A DNA stretch of 64,000 nt from Muraenolepis orangiensis (lineage: Eukaryota; Chordata; Actinopteri; Gadiformes; Muraenolepididae), in NCBI GenBank assembly GCA_027704905.1, contig CM051004.1:11588103-11652102 (forward strand), read 5' to 3'. The position numbers and the translations under genes are program-made. Positions 30,165 to 41,225 of this stretch are shown one piece after another; the stretch's first letter is position 1; each line of letters starts with the position of its first letter. The notes under the pieces were generated by a model. The model did no database searches. It was not told where the DNA came from and saw nothing but the letters and a program-made list of their open reading frames with translations.

Positions 30165-30984
30165 CATCTTTGCAATTACCCAACACACTCTTACCCACAC
30201 TTGCACAAACAGAAAGATGCAGAAAAGGTTACTGGCCCACATGAAACAGTCAAAAAAGCCTTCTTCGAATCACAAACACATTAGTGTTGCTTCACCACTC
30301 ACAAAGTGTTGTAATGCTTATCTGCTTGCAACCCACAATGCACTGCAGTCTAGAGCGAGCCCCTTAAACATCTGGATTTCAGACGATAGACATTAATTTC
30401 TCTTGTGTTTGGTCTCCTTTCTTTTCTGGCATACTGCCTCTGTTGTTCTTCGTCCCAAACGTCCCGTTGCTCCCGTCTTTCTCTTTTGTCTTCTTTTTGC
30501 CAACTTCTGCTCAAATATCTCCCTTTTCTTTCTTCCCATCAAACCGTAATCTAACCAGGTAGGAGACAAGGGATCTTGTTTGTGAAAGAAAGACTCAAGA
30601 TGTCCAGCCTCCCGCTTTCCCCACATCCTCCTTCTTCTTGTCCGTCCGCTTCCACGGCTGTCAGCCCTGGGTTGCCTTAACCGCTCACTCGTTTAATTGG
30701 TGTCTGTTACTATCTTGCTTCTGACATAAAACAACCGCAAACTCACTGCCCTTCCTCTCCTCTCTCTGACAGCCAATCAGCACACTGCCGCCAGATCAGA
30801 CCAGCATCGTCTGCTCTGTGACGTGTGCGTTGTTTAGAGTTGAGACCCTGGGGTTGCTCTTGTGGGGAACTCCGGCCACAACATCACAAATTACCTGCAA
30901 AACACCCTGATTGTTTTCTGATTTGCTGAGATGTTTTCATACCGTCCTTTGTGTTGGTGGACTCTACTTGTCTTGTGTGTATAC

Positions 30985-31066
30985 CTGGTCTGATCAGACC
31001 AGAGTCAATGTCAAGGACTTGGTCCTGGTCTGACCTGTTCAGACCATGGTCAGACCATGGTCAGTC
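30985..31066. repeat. 18-bp palindrome and related TGGTCTGA repeats
   Basis: CTGGTCTGATCAGACCAG (30985-31002) is a perfect palindrome. The half-motif TGGTCTGA or its complement returns three more times by 31066. Confidence 0.85.
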
Positions 31067-31375
31067 TCAAGGACTTGACCTGGCAGACATGGCAGACATG
31101 CTAAGTGTTGGAGCTTATCAACCTGGGGGTCAAAGTGTTGTTGAGTAGTGTCTGGTCGTTAATAATCACAAATTATAGAGTGTGTATCAAAACACAAATT
31201 TGACAAAAACATAGCAAGACGACACTGCCACCAGCCATTAAAAATAGAGTTTGAATCACGGAGCAGATGGTACATGCTGGAGCTCTCTTCCTCGAGCGTG
31301 TGTGGTGGTGGCTGCTTTAACCTGTGGGACTTCATTAACAATGACCCACAGGTGTGCAGCCTCACCAGCCAATCA

Positions 31376-31433
31376 GTCCAACTCAGGCCAGGTGAGGCTG
31401 CTTAAACCAGCCACCAACCACACACACTCCACA
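31376..31433 (-). repeat. dispersed ~55-bp repeat, second copy
   Basis: The reverse complement of 1467-1521 with two or three changes (ccagccaccaaccacacac core). Confidence 0.85.
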
Positions 31434-31657
31434 ACGATTAAAAATGTTTGTGAGTCAAAGAATACTCACCCTGGGTAACAAAAATACTGACAATATCTAC
31501 TTACAGATGCTCTCTGAGATCTACTGAGATTTACACTCTCCGAGACTCTGCCTGCCGCTCATTGCGTTCCACGGATTCCATTATAAATAAATCCAGTCTC
31601 TACCTGAGGGAAGTTAATAGTTAAAAATGTGCTGTCTCTCTCTGCAGGGGTTTGCAT

Positions 31658-31742
31658 GTGTGTGTGTGCATGTATGTGCATGTGTGTGTGTGGTGTGTGT
31701 GGTGTGTGTGTGTGGTGTGTGTGTGTGTGTGTGGGTGTGTGG
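31658..31742 (+). repeat. (GT)n with ggtg interruptions
   Basis: Interrupted GT tract. Confidence 0.92.
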
Positions 31743-32740
31743 GTGCAATGTAATGTCTATGCGTACCCGGTGTGTCCGCCATTGCTTTTAAGACCATGAA
31801 GAGCTGTTGATTCCGACCTACACCACCTGTTCCTGGCTTGTTTCCGTGGTTACCCCGGGGCGGCTCAATAGATTAACCACCATTTTACAAGCACCTGGCC
31901 AATGGCGTGGCTTTGAGAGCCGCTCTGTTCACCACCTGTTCCAACACTGATAAGATGCCCCCCTCCCCCAAATTATGATACAGCGCTTCGCAAACCATGG
32001 CCTGGAAAAATGTATATCAGCAAAAAACACTCCACTTAGGACCCATCTCTGAGTGTTTGATGGTAAATGTAAGGACCGTGATTATAGGCTGCGGCACATC
32101 TCGTGGCTCACAGCCCACATGTTAGAAGAGTGCTTATACTAACCCTTCGCCTACGTCCTCATAAATATCTTCCACGACACTGTGTTGTAAATAGTGTCCC
32201 TTTTGTTTTCCCATAGGGGGGGCCAAGTGCTCGCAATTAGCTCCCGTTTTAAAAGTGGTTCATCTCGGGAGGTGACCTCACACTTCCAGTGGACTGTGCT
32301 GGAATTCTAATGACCTGCATAATACTTCCCGCCCCGACAAGAAAACACAGCATTGCTCATTAGCTCTGGGATGAAGGAGCAGGAATATAAGCACGGTATT
32401 CACTCTTCCGCCTTCTCGGAAAATGACCCTTTAATCGACAAAGGCAAGCTAAAAAACGTTGCAGCAAAACAACTCATTGCACAAAGTGAGAGGGTCTGAT
32501 TCTATGTGGTCTATATGTGTCAAGAGGGACACATAAAACATTTCTGTTGATGGCCAATCAAGCGCATAACCTAGCGCCTTCTCTTATCACTTTTTACTAG
32601 CTTTACTTGCGTACTAGCATCTTATTCAATAGATTGTTTGCTTGTTAGATATTGTTCTATTGTTTGCCAACTTAATGTTCTCTTAACTGAGCACTGGTTC
32701 AGTTATTGGTTGTTCTCTCACCTACCTTTGTTGAACACAC
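31743..32740. other. no feature seen
   Basis: Unique-looking DNA with no supported frame. Confidence 0.5.
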
Positions 32741-32803
32741 AATTGTAAGTCCCTTTGGACAGAAGCTTCTGCTAAATAACTGTAACGTAATAAAATGTAA
32801 TGG
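32741..32803 (+). mobile_element. SINE/LINE-type 3' tail
   Basis: ttgtaagtccctttggacag, then aagcttctgctaaataactg and ataaaatgtaatg, match the common fish retroelement tail (tgtaagtcgctttggataaa type). Confidence 0.6.
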
Positions 32804-33440
32804 CCAGAAAGTTGCAGGCTAACATGGATGAAATCAGCAATTGTCAAGAATCCATGAAGTCACTGATAAAAACCCCTTCATCTCATTATAATATCAAAGG
32901 ATCAATAAAATATGGGATTTGTGGAAGTGGAAGAGTGTTACCAAAAGCCTGGTGATTTTGTGAACATGTTTGGACAAATAGTAAGTAAAGGGGAATATTA
33001 AATGTCAATAAGTCAAGTGTGTAGAGGGGCAGGGACCCCATAGTTCTTGTCAGAAGGTTGAACAGTTGAATAGGAAGTACGTATGCACTAAATGTATAAT
33101 GAAAGTTGGGTTCACCCTATGAATGACGAGTTTACCCTTGAAGGCAAAAATATGTGCGTATCCTTTGTGAACGCCGATACTTTTACTTCTCACATTTTGC
33201 GACACACAGTATATTTTATCATTTAATTTCCTGCGGTTTCTTGGTGTGGAACTCTTATTCTCCTTGATATTGAAACCGGGGAGTGTAGTAACCAGGTAAT
33301 ATATTGTGGAAATGTAGGGAGGATTGATAGCAGCTCAACTTGAGCTTGGTTTATACAGGCATTGTTCTCATAAACCACTTCTTTCATTTCATCCTAACTT
33401 TCTGGTGTGTGCAATTGTGGCACTAAAGACAACGAGAGTG

Positions 33441-33443
<3 letters not shown>
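32804..33443. other. no feature seen
   Basis: AT-rich unique-looking DNA. Confidence 0.5.
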
Positions 33444-33515
<72 letters not shown>

Positions 33516-33625
33516 GCATGAGAGAAATTGTATATGCATAATGTAAAATGAGTGGAGGCAGGCAATGTCCATGTTTAGAGAAATGGTAGAGAGAGATGGT
33601 AGAGAGAGAGAGAGAGAGAGAGAGA
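33444..33625 (+). repeat. (GA)n microsatellite, two tracts
   Basis: About 33 GA units at 33444-33512 and about 11 at 33600-33624. Confidence 0.95.
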
Positions 33626-33841
33626 CCAGGAAGCAGCAGTGAGAAGGTCCACAGTGTGACCTTCGGCCAGCTCTGCCATTTCAGTCAGCGAGGCGAGCGG
33701 ACCACGAGGACATGAGGAATAAATAGAATAAATAAAATAATAAGCAGGCTGCCGCTACAGAAGCACACTGGGACTTTTTCTGCATGGCTGCAGGGACAGA
33801 GTGCACGCTGCAGGCAGGCCAGAGGGCAGATGGTGCCTCCG

Positions 33842-33843
<2 letters not shown>

Positions 33844-33897
<54 letters not shown>

Positions 33898-33935
33898 TAA
33901 GGAACTCTGTGTTTGTTTAAATGGTATGCTTTAGG

Positions 33936-34004
<69 letters not shown>
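33844..34004 (+). repeat. two (GT)n tracts
   Basis: GT tracts at 33844-33896 and 33937-34004, separated by 40 bp. Confidence 0.96.
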
Positions 34005-34006
<2 letters not shown>

Positions 34007-35481
34007 TGTGCCTGTGTGCCTGTGCTTTGGTAAAACAAGCGTGGCCAGAAGGCTCAGGTCTTTTAAGGTGACATGTGAGGTCAGTTGTGAGGCAACACCA
34101 GGGGGGGGCCGATATATACAACCAATACAGGTTCACGCTTTCTTTCTCTATGCTTTTCCTCCCTTGATACCATGGCGACGTGCGGGAGGTTGAAAACAGC
34201 ATGCTAGCGGTATGTGCAGGTAGGTAGCGTAGCTAGCAAACATTCAGTATGTCCTCCTCCTTCTCCCATGCCACCTCCTATGCCTTATTCAGCAGGGTCA
34301 GGGCGTTCATAGTAACAGCCTGCCTGCTTTAGCTCTTATTTATACCTTACGGTCACCTTACACATTTTACCATATTACCACGTACCACATTTTTACCATA
34401 CGACTGAATTTAAAAGTTTTGCCCCTAGCTTGATATGAGCGAAAGTATTTGCAAACGTTACACACGCGAGACTTTAACAAAGAGGTACACTGCACTATGG
34501 TTTCACAACACTACGAATACTGCTGAATAAAGATAACGGTTATTCAATATTATCTGAGAAACTCTTGTGTGTACTGTGCAGCAAGATTTTTCAATTGAAC
34601 TATATCATATGTCAAGCATCAGTTATATATATATAAGAACAAGACCAAATGACTTTCGGCCAGGCAGACTTACAGGTGGTGGGTCTACCAACAAGGCCAA
34701 GGGTTCCATTTTCAAGGGAAAAGGGGAAAAGAGAGACAACATTGTTTCGTAAACATTGTTTGTGGAAACAATATCTAACCCAGTTAATTTGAACAGTTAG
34801 CAAGGTTTGGAACAGTTCAATAGTTCCCACATCATAAGCATTTTCTCTTTGACCGCACCAATTCCTTAGTCAAACTTAACGGTGTTTTAATGTAAACACC
34901 TCTAGCCTTACACCTAATCCATACTCTCAGAGAAAATCCTTTAAGATTTAAACTGCAAATCATATTCCTAAGTTCTGCATCTGTAACTTGATCTGCCACC
35001 TTCAGACTGGACAGGAGAGGGTGGTGTTGTGTGGTGTTATGTCTCTATCTAGTGGTCGAATGTTTATAGACAGCTCCTTTAAATCCTACAAATACAACAT
35101 GGTATAAACATAGACAAAAAAAAAGTACATAATAACCATAGCTTATTGAAGTGATTAGTAAAGCGTAGTATATTGTGGAAGATGAAAAGACTGTCAAGCC
35201 ACGCCAGCAGCATGTCAACTAAAGCTGTCACCGAGGGAGGATTAATAAATACAAAGCCATCCATGCGGCCGCTTTTTTGTGCTTTTGACAGAAGTATGTC
35301 CCACTCTGTGGAGCTGTTCCAAAGACTGGAACTAAGCATGCTAAAGCTTTCTGACTGTAGCCTACCTGACCATTTAGTTTTGAGCTGAAAGCAGGATCAA
35401 TTATGCAACCAGGGGAGATGATCAGGCTGACTTGGCGCCATCGTGTGGAGGGTAGGTTCTTGTCGCTTCTCGCTTTTCTGT

Positions 35482-35482
<1 letters not shown>
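34005..35482. other. no feature seen
   Basis: AT-rich DNA. Frames of 60-110 residues between 35079 and 35563 show no motif that I recognise. Confidence 0.5.
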
Positions 35483-35530
<48 letters not shown>

Positions 35531-35541
35531 CACACACACAC
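35483..35541 (+). repeat. (CA)n microsatellite
   Basis: About 28 CA units with one gc interruption. Confidence 0.95.
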
Positions 35542-35614
35542 TACGTTGCCATTGGTGACACATGCTGCATTAGTAATAATCCCACACATTGCCTCTACTG
35601 TAATTGTTGTAAAT

Positions 35615-35685
35615 AATCAGGAGTGAACAGGGAGCGTTCCATTGTACTGGTTACACATGGCAAAATAAAATGATCTTGAATCCTG
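35615..35685 (+). mobile_element. LINE 3' tail fragment
   Basis: attgtactggttacacatgg, then caaaataaaatgatcttgaa, parallels the tail of the LINE at 18.6 kb (attgtacttgttgcatacgg and aatcttgaatc). Confidence 0.6.
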
Positions 35686-35719
35686 CATCTCTTGAACATC
35701 ACTAGTATAACGCCTACCC

Positions 35720-35850
35720 TCATGCTATGCAGACACTTTAATCCAAAAGGGACGTATAGCCTTTTCGTTTTAGAGAGTATATGGCATACATGTGAAACTT
35801 CAGGGGTTAGGTGTCTTGCTCAATGGACACAGATGGTGGACATGTGGGGA
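35720..35850. mobile_element. possible SINE remnant
   Basis: acactttaatccaaaaggga and ggggttaggtgtcttgctca resemble the body blocks of the SINE at 14.78 kb read in the other sense. Very eroded. Confidence 0.3.
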
Positions 35851-36728
35851 CATTGCAGAAAAGCTGAATTTAAAAAGAGTCCATTAGTGATTAGTCCATA
35901 AGATAGAAAATGTTGCATTCCTGTAGGAAATGCCTACACGTGAGAAAAACTCCATAGACCATAAATGGCAGAGCACACACATTCAGGCAAAGCTGCATCT
36001 ATTATAATAAAAACATCTCCCCAGGGTCTAAGTAGCCTACTCTTCACGTCTGCTTAAAATATATATATATTTAAGTGTCGAGCTAATGGTAGTGCTACCA
36101 TCAGTTTCCACATATTAGCACAATTGAGGAAAAGTATTCGGATTTATCTATATTGGTCACATGACGATATGATAATCCACTTTAAGAATGAGCACTCACC
36201 TGCCATCTCTTAGCTCCTTAGACCAAAGTAACATCAAATTCAGATAATAATTGAACTACTCTACAAAAGTAAACCTCCCATTGTGTTAAACAAAATATCA
36301 AAACATTGAAAATTGAAAATCAGAAGCGCAGCGTCATTGACAATTAGTTGTCATTGTTAGTCAGGGTCCTGCGAATGCTGGCATTATGTCTTTCTCAAAG
36401 TCCCCAAAGCAAAGGAAAGTTGATAAAAATTACCGAGAATTCAAAGAAGAATGGACAGAGAAACGCCACTATGAATCACAGCTATTTTAAACGGCAGTAT
36501 CTCCAGAACAAAGAGGTGAGGACAGCAAAACGTACTCAGTTAAAATCATAGGCGGAGTTTGACATTTGCGCTGGGGGGGCAAAGATTGTTTTTTTCCAAC
36601 TAAAGACAGAGCGCATTTAGGCCACGCCCACACCGGGGGCGGGGGGGGAAATAGATCGCTCTCCATTGACGTTGCATTGTGGGAAGATGCCTCCTTGTCA
36701 TTTGAGACTTCTTACAAAAAACGGAAAC

Positions 36729-36826
36729 ATGCCTAAAAGCTGCTTTGTGACAGGATGCACGACCAACAAGATAAAGAACCCAGAACTACAGTTTAACGAA
36801 CTGCCGAACCGAAAAAATGAATGATT
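36729..36826 (+). pseudogene. THAP-domain start of the P-like transposase, fragment
   Basis: From the ATG at 36729 the frame reads MPKSCFVTGCTTNKIKNPEL and then FNELPNRKNE, ending at TGA. The initial MPKSC...GC with a C-X4-C pair resembles the first zinc ligands of a THAP DNA-binding domain. The rest of the finger (Trp and C-X2-H) is missing, and a hAT is inserted 20 nt further on. Recognition rests on a short motif. Confidence 0.5.
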
Positions 36827-37455
36827 CCCTTGTTGGTAGAACCCAGTGGCGGCCGGTGACATCCGAAGTAGGAGGGGCGCAGGGGTAAAAAAAATGTTTT
36901 TAAATCATATCTGCTGTGCAATACCGGATTTGCCCAGACGGTGGCGCCATTTCACCATGTAAACGACCGAGAGGGCTAATTAAAAATAAAAAACTATACA
37001 TAATATAAACCTCACCGTTACTCATTCTACTCTGTATTGTATATATGTATATTGACTGAACATTCCTTTACTTACTGCTTAATTTCTTTTTTTACTTACT
37101 TTATTTTTACTGTATGTAGCACAATCAATCAGTATTCTGTATTTTGTTGTGACAAATAATAAACAAACTTGAAACTTATGGTGAAAGAACATTTATTATA
37201 TGGTGCCTAGTAGAAAATAAACATAAGAAATAAAATATGGTCTTATATTAGAAAGACTACCCAGTGTGCCATCAAAAATAATACCTAAATATGGTCTTAC
37301 ATTCGATTGTGCAAAAGTAATTAGAACAAAATAGAAGATAATAAAATAGACCTGATACAAGTCCTGAGATAAAATGCAATACAATGTTAAGCTTACAAAT
37401 TAAAAAGGTACTGGGTCCTATGTACACTACACTACTATACAATATACAGTTTAAT

Positions 37456-37731
37456 CTATGTACCTATGCTATACAAGAACCACTTAGCAAACCAGGTTCT
37501 GGAAAACGACCGAATATATAGCCTTATTCTGTCTGTTGCTGGTTGCTGAATGCTGATGTCAGGCTGATGAGGTCCAAACTCTTTCACTCTGAGTTTTTCT
37601 TGCAGTGTTCGTCTTTCAAATGGTGTTGCTTTGAGGGATTTGACAGAATTCTCCATGGTAGCTAGTGTAATGGCTGTGTCCTGTACAGAACAAAAAAAGA
37701 ACAAACTTGCAACATGAGGTCTCACCCACAC
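37456..37731 (-). pseudogene. TTF-zinc-finger hAT transposase, N-terminal fragment
   Basis: A minus-strand frame of up to 91 residues. The likely start is the Met at 37655 (MENSVKSLKATPFERR). Next comes KEFGPHQPDISIQQ, which resembles the region before the TTF zinc finger in ZMYM1-like hAT proteins, and YIRSFSRTWFAKWFLY matches the R-x-F...W(Y/F)..WL core of that finger. The frame then stops, and about 600 bp of AT-rich DNA leads to the element end, so the catalytic domain has been deleted. NRF1-like palindromes lie about 500 bp upstream and may have been its promoter. Confidence 0.6.
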
Positions 37732-38163
37732 ACACGGGTCTCAATCTCCTCTCCTCAGACAGCAAGACGCAGCAAGAACTGACTCATTAACAAATGCTTC
37801 TGAATTTAACTAATTAAATAGAATACAAATGTTTAATACATTCGACCACAGCCTATATTAGCAGACAAACACACGGAGGACCCTGTAGCTAGCATTGGGG
37901 AAGCACGTGTCCACGATAAACTTACAAAACCCCAATCCACACCGTTTACATACAAATGACACAAGCTGCATGTTTATACAGCAAGACCAACATTTCTTAT
38001 CCCCTTTACTTTACGTTTACATCGTCCACAATACAAATAAATGTAAAACTATAATCGGGACAAAAACAAACAACAACGTACCTTTCCTCAGACAGCAAGA
38101 CGCAAACTGAGAGCAGAGCAGTACAGGCTTTACAAATAACTAGGGTCAACTAGGCTATGAATT

Positions 38164-38257
38164 GCGCATGCGTGACTGGTTTTCTTTGCTCACGCATTCA
38201 CGCATGCGCCACTCAATTTGCTCACGTATGCGCTACTCAATTAGAGTCGCGCATGCG
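38164..38257. promoter_or_regulatory. cluster of NRF1-like palindromes in the hAT
   Basis: Three 9-bp matches to the NRF1-type core occur within 94 bp: GCGCATGCG at 38164-38172, CGCATGCGC at 38201-38209, and GCGCATGCG at 38249-38257. A weaker cgtatgcgc lies at about 38225. They sit upstream of the minus-strand transposase fragment, a position that suits a promoter. The motif match is seen; binding is inferred. Confidence 0.4.
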
Positions 38258-38305
38258 TGACTGGTTTCCTTGTTCGGGCGCAATGAAATGCGCTCCCAGA
38301 GATCG

Positions 38306-38408
38306 TATTCAGGACCCTTGATAGGCTACATTTGCCTATCAAATTTGGTACCTACCTCAAAACCTTGACCCTTGATAGGCTACATTGCCTATCAAATTTG
38401 GTACCTAC
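38306..38408 (+). repeat. tandem ~55-bp duplication inside the hAT
   Basis: Two adjacent copies of a segment running from gacccttgataggctaca to ggtacctacct, differing by one inserted base and small changes. It lies directly next to the hairpin and supplies its left arm. Confidence 0.8.
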
Positions 38409-38463
38409 CTCCAAACCTGGGCGCACGGCAGTGCGCCCAGGTTTGGAGGTAGGTACCAAATTT
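38394..38463. repeat. perfect 33-bp hairpin, 4-nt loop
   Basis: The left arm begins aaatttggtacctacctcc and ends in gcgcac. After the loop ggca, the right arm is its exact reverse complement, ending at tttggtacc read backwards. The total is 70 nt with no mismatch. Part of the left arm also occurs once more just upstream (38341-38364), so one arm came from a local inverted duplication. Confidence 0.95.
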
Positions 38464-38950
38464 CTATGAGAGTGACGTCAATGACAAACGAGGGGGGAGA
38501 ATAGCACGCACAACAATGATTTATATTTGCTATATTAACGTTATTGTGCATTTTAAACACAAACATACATAAAATGAGTAATTATTATTCATTTTAAACA
38601 TGTTTAGTTTATTTTTAGGGGTAAAAACAAAAACAAAAAAAAAACACAATTATTATTATTTATTTTTTTTCCTCTCTCAACCAGGTGGGGCGGCGCCCCT
38701 GCGCCCCTATGGACGAGCCGCCACTGGTAGAACCTCATGTCACAGCTTTTAGACATGTTTCAGTCATGGAGAGATGCCCCCCCAGGGGGCGTGGCCTTCA
38801 GATGATGACTAGCGATGTTTCTCGTGACATCACAGCCAATATACTCAATATTCAAGAGGTTTATGGGCCTATGTCACACTTCCTGCTTGTTAAAAATTGC
38901 CAAGCAGTGCACTCCTGCTTCCGGTAGTTACCCCAGATACGTGACAAACT

Positions 38951-39211
38951 ATGGCTGCCTCCTCTTGTCACTGTTATTGTAGTGTACCGGGCTGCTCAAC
39001 GTCAAAACAAAGACAGCCGTACCTCAGTTTCCACGATTTCCCGAAAGACAAACTCCGCAAGTCTTGGGTGAGGCTGATAAGGAGGGATGAAGGTCCCTCG
39101 TTTCATGTTCTCAGGGGTAACACGTATGTGTGCAGTTTGCCCTTTGACAAGGAGAGCATATACGTCTCGAAAAGTGGGCGGAATAGGCTAATAATGTCGG
39201 GTTATGTATGA
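38951..39211 (+). pseudogene. THAP-domain ORF with altered zinc ligand
   Basis: An 86-residue frame starts at the ATG and contains CSVPGCST, then FHDFPKDKLRKSWVRLI and later TYVCSLPFDKESIY. Spacing and composition follow a THAP C2CH finger: a C-X4-C pair, a conserved Trp, then C-X2-H. The last ligand position reads Pro, in VCSLPF, where His is normally found, so zinc binding is probably lost. Only the DNA-binding part is present; no transposase catalytic core follows. It lies in the P-like element between two hAT insertions. It may be a second, different THAP gene fragment rather than the element's own transposase, since it does not match the start at 36729. Confidence 0.65.
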
Positions 39212-39366
39212 TTAAAAGCACTGGTCCTGACCCCCACACACACTCCATCTCTCATCCGAAAAGAGCCACATAATGTCGGGTAAGTGTATGATTAAAAGCA
39301 CTGGTCCTGACCCCCACACACACTCCATCTCTCATCCGAATAGAGCCACACAATGTCAGGGAATTG
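39191..39366 (+). repeat. ~84-bp tandem duplication in the P-like element
   Basis: Two neighbouring copies of the segment that includes gattaaaagcactggtcctg and ccatctctcatccga, each ending at agagccaca and aatgtc. They are nearly identical. A third, partial start (aattgtatgattcgg) follows just before the next hAT. Confidence 0.85.
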
Positions 39367-39399
39367 TATGATTCGGATTTAGACTTCTTCACTGTAGAG

Positions 39400-40351
39400 C
39401 AGTGGTCCCCAAACTAAGGCCCGCGGGCCGGATACGGCCCGCCTCCACATTTGGCCCGGCCCCCTGAACAATACCAGAGACGCATTATGATTTTTTTTTT
39501 TTTATGTTCATCAGTTCACACTGATGAACATACATAGGTAAGATCACTTTTCTGACTTTTCTGAGTATAAACAAATTTAATCATAATAAAATCTACTGGG
39601 ATAAAATCCATCTCCACAACCATACTGGTAGTGAAATGTATTGTGCTGTGTAGGTGCTGTATCACTTAGTTCGGTTTCTCAGCCTGCTTGCTTTGTGGTT
39701 TTCACAGGGAAGTTGATGAGAGAGAGCTGCAAACAGCGGTGTCTACAAGCCTACTGGAACCTACAAAAGGATTATAAGGAAGGAACACAAGAACTTTGAG
39801 AGACTGCTCATATGAGTCATTTGAGTAAGAGATTCTGCTCTGACAACTAAGCTAAACTTTTACCTGTTAAGATTGTGCACGGCACAACAGAAAGTTAATA
39901 TTCAGTGGACTTTTTTTCTGTAAAGAACCCAGAGAGGGTTATTTGGTTATTATTTATTTCATAAATAGTGTTATTATATATTTCCCGACTTTATTTTTTC
40001 TGTGAAGAACCCAGAGAGGGTTATTTGGTTATTATTTATTTCACAAAGTGTTATTTATTTCCTGACTTTTTTCTGTGAAGAACCCAGAGAGGGTTATTTG
40101 GTTATTATTTATTTCATAAATAGTGTTATTTATTTCATTAGTGTTCTTATTTATTTCCTGACTTTTTTTTCTGTGAAGATCCCAGAAAGGGTTATTAATA
40201 TTTGGTTGTGTGGCTTTCTGGAAAACAATAAATGTTTACGTTTAGGCACCCCTGCGATCGTCACACTTTTTCTGTTACAAACTGACCCCGGCCCCCATCA
40301 GAGAAGGGAAAAGTTATGTGGCCCTCACAGGAAAAAGTTTGGGGACCCCTG
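39400..40351. mobile_element. non-autonomous hAT element, 952 bp
   Basis: The ends are inverted repeats: CAGTGGTCCCCAAACT at the left and the complement of CAGGGGTCCCCAAACT at the right. They are flanked by an exact 8-bp target duplication ctgtagag at 39392-39399 and 40352-40359. This is the hAT signature. No transposase frame is present. The middle is a four-copy tandem repeat. It is inserted in the P-like element. Confidence 0.93.
39905..40210 (+). repeat. four-copy internal repeat of the 952-bp hAT
   Basis: Each copy starts at ttctgtgaagaacccagag, continues into gggttatttggttattattt, and ends in an AT-rich tail with variable length (roughly 75-90 bp per unit). The last copy is diverged (gatcccagaaaggg). 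Confidence 0.85.
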
Positions 40352-40549
40352 CTGTAGAGTGTTCATTCGCTAGTTGAACCACATCGTCTTGACTGACTTT
40401 TGGAAGGTTATGCAGCGATGTAGTCCAGCGATAAATGTCCGCCATGGTGAATGCCATGGTGAATGCATTAACCGGAACTTGGGACACGCTGCTTCCGCGA
40501 TTTTTAACGGGTACTTCCGGCTTTCAACTGTGACGTGATATAGGCCTAT

Positions 40550-40700
40550 TGGTCCATGTGCAACAAGTCCAATGAAATGCGTACTCCCCATTCCCTCTGC
40601 AAGTAATAGTACTTTACTAAAACACTAAATGCCTACTATAAAGACACTGTACACAATAACAATAAAGTGACTTATTGATCTGTACATCTTCCTGTCAGGT
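40550..40700 (-). mobile_element. LINE 3'-end fragment (same family as 61.2 kb)
   Basis: The segment gcgtactccccattccctctgcaag, then a later caataaagtgactta..tgtaca, parallels the 3' UTR of the minus-strand LINE at 61.27-61.41 kb (gcttactccccattccctcc... aaagtgacttaaatgtaca). It is too short and diverged to place the ends. Confidence 0.5.
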
Positions 40701-41225
40701 CACTATTTACTGGGTAACGATTATGTTCAGTTTATCAACTTGATGAGTTTGCTTTATTCAATGTTTTGATTAGAATTATCTCAGTTATTGGAATTTAAAC
40801 TGTTCGAAAAGTCATAATAAAATGCATTTAGCATGAAATAACGGTTAAACGGTTAAAGTGACCACTAAGGAAGAACTGATCAGATCCAGTGATTGTGAAG
40901 CCCTGAGGGACTCCTTTGTGTCTCTCCCTAACGTATCGATCAGGTGTTAATATCACTAAGCTCACATCTGGCCACAGAGTTAAGGGTTATTTTGCCATTC
41001 TTTAATGCGAACAGGTCTGAAGTGAAGCCAAACCTTTACCAGACTGGAACGTTCCACAAAAAGGAGGACTGACTGATCGGTTCTTTTATTTCTACCTGTT
41101 ATCAGCAGAACATTGCACAATGTTACAGAACACAGGTTGAATGACCAACTTTATTAACACACTAATCATCACACTGACACGCCGCAGGGTCAACGTCACA
41201 CACCAGCCAGCCATCCCCCCCCCTG

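Larger units (their letters stand above)
36844..38726 (-). mobile_element. hAT transposon, internally deleted, TTF-finger type
   Basis: The element is bounded by an exact 8-bp duplication gtagaacc (36836-36843 and 38727-38734). Its ends are inverted and start CAGTGGCGGC on both sides. The two subterminal regions are GC-rich and similar. Inside, a minus-strand frame (37655 down to 37456) encodes the start of a TTF-type zinc-finger hAT transposase. Core catalytic sequence is missing, so it cannot move itself. Near the right end are NRF1-like palindromes and a 33-bp perfect hairpin. It is inserted in the P-like element and is therefore younger than it. Confidence 0.85.

Noticed and set aside
35079..35388. 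Overlapping frames of 70-110 residues on both strands
   Set aside because: No family resemblance; probably open by chance.
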